Shown: piece by piece, positions 61,833 through 64,000 of the stretch
How positions within the stretch are numbered: position 1 is the first letter of the stretch
Layout: each line of letters opens with the position of its first letter
Program-made: the position numbers and the translations under genes
Assembly (NCBI GenBank): GCA_020161655.1
Contig: JAIUPC010000009.1
Location: 186,001-250,000 of the forward strand
Direction of reading: 5' to 3'
Origin: Pseudomonadota bacterium
Lineage (GTDB): Bacteria > Pseudomonadota > Alphaproteobacteria > Rhodobacterales > Rhodobacteraceae
Length of the DNA stretch: 64,000 nt
The notes under the pieces: generated by a model
The model's input: the letters and a program-made list of their open reading frames with translations, nothing else
Told to the model about the DNA's origin: nothing
Database searches by the model: none

Positions 61833-62888
61833 CTACGGCGTGAGCGCAGGCAGGGCGGCGGCGATCCGGTCGGCGAGGGCGGGGAGAGCCTCGGGTGAAA
61901 GGTCGTCCGCCGTGACCTCGGCATCGCCGGGGCGGGTGAAGCGGGCGCGGTGCTTTTCGTAGCGCGGATCGTAATGGCGCTGCATCAGCCCTGCGGCGAG
62001 CGCTGCGGTCTGGCCGCTGGCCGCAAGCGCCAGCCAATCGTCGATCACCTCGGCGGCATGAAGGGGCCTCAGCTTCTCGATCACCTCGGCAAGCCGGAGG
62101 GGATCGCCGCCCAGATCGGCATAGGCGCGGGCTAGGTAGGCGGCGCGGGCGCCAAGGCCGGCGCGGATATGGACGCGGGGTGCCGCACTCATCGCCGCCC
62201 AGAGGCCCTTCGGCACCGCAAGCCTGCCGATGCGGGAACTTTCCGCCTCCACCACCAGGGGCCGCGCGGGATCAAGTGCCGCAAGCGCCGTGGCGATCCA
62301 GCCCTCGAAGGCCTTCTGGCCGGGCTGCCCGCCCGGCATGTGACCGAAAAGCGATCCGCGATGATTGGCGAGACCTTCAAGGTCAAGAACCTGCACCCCG
62401 CGCTGGCCGAGAAGGCCGAGAAGCTCGGTCTTCGCCGTGCCGGTATTGCCGTCAAGGACAATGACCGGAGCGGCGGGCGGTTTCTCAAGCGCGGCGATGA
62501 CGAGGCTGCGCCAGGCCTTGTAGCCGCCGGCGACCAGTTCCACCCGCCAGCCGACCTGCGACAGGATCGTCGCGAAGGAGCCTGAACGCTGTCCGCCGCG
62601 CCAGCAATAGACCAGGGCGCGCCAGCCGCCCGGCATCTCGGCCAGCGGTCCTTCGAGGTGGCGTGCGGCATTCCGCGCGACAAGGGCGGCACCGACCTTG
62701 CGGGCAAGGAAGGGCGACTGCTGCTTGTAGATCGTGCCGACGCGGGCGCGTTCCTCGTCATCCAGGACCGGCAGGTTGATGGCGCCGGGCAGGTGATCCT
62801 CGGCGAATTCAGCCGGAGAACGCACGTCGATGATCGCGTCGAAGCCAAGTTCGGCGTGTTCGGTGGGTGAGGACAGGGTCAGCGCCAT
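61833..62888 (-). CDS. mnmH: tRNA 2-selenouridine synthase MnmH (SelU)
   Basis: Enzyme that converts 2-thiouridine to 2-selenouridine at the wobble position of tRNAs for Lys, Glu and Gln, using selenophosphate. The N-terminal rhodanese domain has DAIIDVRSPAEFAEDHLPGAINLPVL and the active Cys in LVYCWRGGQRSGSFATIL (about residue 94). The C-terminal P-loop domain has VIVLDGNTGTAKTELLGLLGQRG. Length 351 aa is normal. It lies convergent with the selD fusion, which supplies its substrate, so this locus is a two-gene selenouridine module. Confidence 0.93.
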   Translation of the reverse strand: MALTLSSPTEHAELGFDAIIDVRSPAEFAEDHLPGAINLPVLDDEERARVGTIYKQQSPFLARKVGAALVARNAARHLEGPLAEMPGGWRALVYCWRGGQRSGSFATILSQVGWRVELVAGGYKAWRSLVIAALEKPPAAPVIVLDGNTGTAKTELLGLLGQRGVQVLDLEGLANHRGSLFGHMPGGQPGQKAFEGWIATALAALDPARPLVVEAESSRIGRLAVPKGLWAAMSAAPRVHIRAGLGARAAYLARAYADLGGDPLRLAEVIEKLRPLHAAEVIDDWLALAASGQTAALAAGLMQRHYDPRYEKHRARFTRPGDAEVTADDLSPEALPALADRIAAALPALTP

Positions 62889-62929
62889 GTGCCGTCTTTA
62901 GCCTTAGACGGCGCGGGCCGGAAGGGCGG

Positions 62930-63526
62930 TCAGTAGACCATCACCTCGGCGCCCAGTTCGACCCGGTTGTAAAGGTCGATGACATGCTCGTTGATCATGC
63001 GCAAGCAGCCGTTCGACACGGACTTGCCGATCGAGTTCGGCTCGATCGTACCGTGGATGCGGATCGCCGTGTCGCGCCCGTTCTGGTGCAGGTAGATGGC
63101 GCGCGCGCCAAGCGGGTTCTTCGGACCGCCCGGCATCCCGTCCTCGTATTTCTTGTAGGCGGCGGGGTTGCGCTCGATCATCTCGGGCGTCGGCGTCCAG
63201 CTTGGCCATTCTGCTTTCTTGCCGACGACGCAGGCGCCGCGGAACACCAGTTCCGCCTTGCCGACTGCGACGCCGTAGCGGATCGCAATGCCCTTGCGGG
63301 CGATGAAATAGAGAAAGTACTGAGATGAAATCACGTGAATCGAACCGGGCACGAGGTCGCGGCGGACCTGAACGATGGTCGGATAGAGTTCCGGCGCGAT
63401 GTTGACGCCGGTAATGGGTGCGGCGGGCAGCGTGATGTCCGGTGCCCAGACCGCGAGCGCGGGTGTTGCCGTCGCGGCGAGGCCGGCGGATGCAAGGCCG
63501 TAGGCGAACTGGCGGCGGGTCAGCAT
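62930..63526 (-). CDS. L,D-transpeptidase (YkuD domain) with Tat-type signal
   Basis: Peptidoglycan cross-linking or protein-anchoring enzyme of 198 aa. The N-terminus MLTRRQFAYGLASAGLAATATPALA is a twin-arginine (RRQFAYG) export signal. The catalytic motif is HGTIEPNSIGKSVSNGCLRMI with the active-site Cys and the upstream His. ISSQYFLYFIARKGIAIRYGVAVGKAE and GPKNPLGARAIYL are the YkuD strands. The ATG at 63526 follows GAGGAG eight bases upstream, so the longer reading upstream is rejected. It could make 3-3 cross-links or attach lipoproteins; which is not known. Confidence 0.9.
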   Translation of the reverse strand: MLTRRQFAYGLASAGLAATATPALAVWAPDITLPAAPITGVNIAPELYPTIVQVRRDLVPGSIHVISSQYFLYFIARKGIAIRYGVAVGKAELVFRGACVVGKKAEWPSWTPTPEMIERNPAAYKKYEDGMPGGPKNPLGARAIYLHQNGRDTAIRIHGTIEPNSIGKSVSNGCLRMINEHVIDLYNRVELGAEVMVY

Positions 63527-63676
63527 GGTCACGACTCCTCTGATCGGCTTTCGACCCCAACGCACGGGGGCCGGACTGGTGCCAATAAGTTCTACTTTCT
63601 CAACAATTCTGGCAGGCAAACGACAGAAACGTGCAGAATCGGGGACAATACCGGCCCATAGACGCATGATGTGCCG

Positions 63677-64000
63677 CTAGTCGCGGGCGCGCAACACCTG
63701 TGCCGGGCGCGCGGACAAAGGTCGCAGCGCGAAGGCCAGCCCGGCGAGGAGCGAGACCCCGCCCCCCCCCGCGACGATGAGGATGGCGGAGACGGGTTCG
63801 AAGCGGAACGCGGCCTCCATCACGAAATACATCACCGCCCAGCCGGCGAGGCCGCCGAAGGCAACGGCGACGATCCCCGCCGCGGCCCCCATCAACGCCG
63901 AACGCAGGGCGAAGCTTATCAGCATGGTGGCGCGGGTGGCCCCCAGCGTCTTCATCACCGCCGCCTCATAGACCCGCGCGCGTTCGCCCGAGGCAGCGGC
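63677..64000 (-). CDS. ABC transporter permease, FtsX-type C-terminal part (runs off the window)
   Basis: The reading frame is open to the right edge, so only the C-terminal part (about 107 residues) is present. SGERARVYEAAVMKTLGATRATML at the window edge is the standard start of the FtsX-domain cytoplasmic segment. It is followed by three membrane helices (SALMGAAAGIVAVAFGGLAGWAVMYFV, AILIVAGGGGVSLLAGLAFAL) and the family ending ARPAQVLRAR. This matches the YbbP-type permease of lysophospholipase/lipoprotein ABC systems. Its direction is leftward, toward the L,D-transpeptidase gene, with 150 bp between. Confidence 0.8.
   Translation of the reverse strand, partial: AAASGERARVYEAAVMKTLGATRATMLISFALRSALMGAAAGIVAVAFGGLAGWAVMYFVMEAAFRFEPVSAILIVAGGGGVSLLAGLAFALRPLSARPAQVLRARD

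Overview
The window is GC-rich, densely coded chromosomal DNA from an alphaproteobacterium. It is most likely a member of the Rhodobacteraceae (Rhodobacter/Paracoccus/Defluviimonas relatives); the genus cannot be fixed from sequence reading alone. Supporting marks are a CcrM-type GANTC methylase, an NDUFS4-like complex I subunit, two DUF2125 envelope proteins, the order cysQ-like / DUF4170 / waaA / lpxK, and a flagellar cluster with TTAA-N7-TTAA-like (CtrA-type) sites.

Positions 1-24994 are core housekeeping DNA: GST, lolA, a lipoprotein lytic transglycosylase, hspQ, gamma-glutamyltransferase, an enoyl-CoA hydratase, DUF2125, pmbA, the lipid A/Kdo genes waaA and lpxK, a CaiB-type CoA-transferase, a DsbA-like oxidoreductase, a DUF721 protein, mutY, alkB (alkane 1-monooxygenase), cardiolipin synthase, ccrM, rnhB, a small envelope set including a two-helix membrane protein with a winged-helix tail, and the carboxynorspermidine pair (decarboxylase plus dehydrogenase). 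A PerM-type transporter and tRNA-Arg(CCT) follow.

Positions 25375-39434 are a flagellar block. The fliL side runs leftward (fliL, a small membrane protein, a MotE-like protein, motA, a large TPR-like periplasmic protein). The fliF side runs rightward (fliF, fliH-like, fliN, fliP). A third leftward operon holds motB, flgE, flgK, flgL and flgI. CtrA-like sites lie in front of fliF/fliL, flgE and motB, and a half site lies in front of motA.

Positions 39652-46545 hold a zinc-ribbon protein, an SPW-repeat membrane protein, a cluster of palindromes, an AT-rich foreign gene with a PD-(D/E)XK signature abutting uvrB, uvrB, the complex I subunit, a second DUF2125 protein, a GNAT enzyme and tRNA-Arg(TCT). 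After that tRNA lies a broken aquaporin gene.

Positions 46986-58387 are an integrated element of about 11.4 kb in the 3' end of tRNA-Met(CAT). It is bounded by a perfect 30-bp direct repeat. It carries a tyrosine integrase, a ParB-like / RNase HI / zinc-ribbon gene set, a complete type I restriction-modification system (hsdM, hsdS, hsdR), a serine recombinase and an abortive-infection (Abi_C-like) protein, so it looks like a mobile defence island.

Beyond it are a UDP-glucuronate-type epimerase, a fused FAD-oxidoreductase/selenophosphate synthetase convergent with mnmH (tRNA 2-selenouridine synthase), a Tat-type L,D-transpeptidase and the end of an FtsX-type ABC permease that runs off the window.
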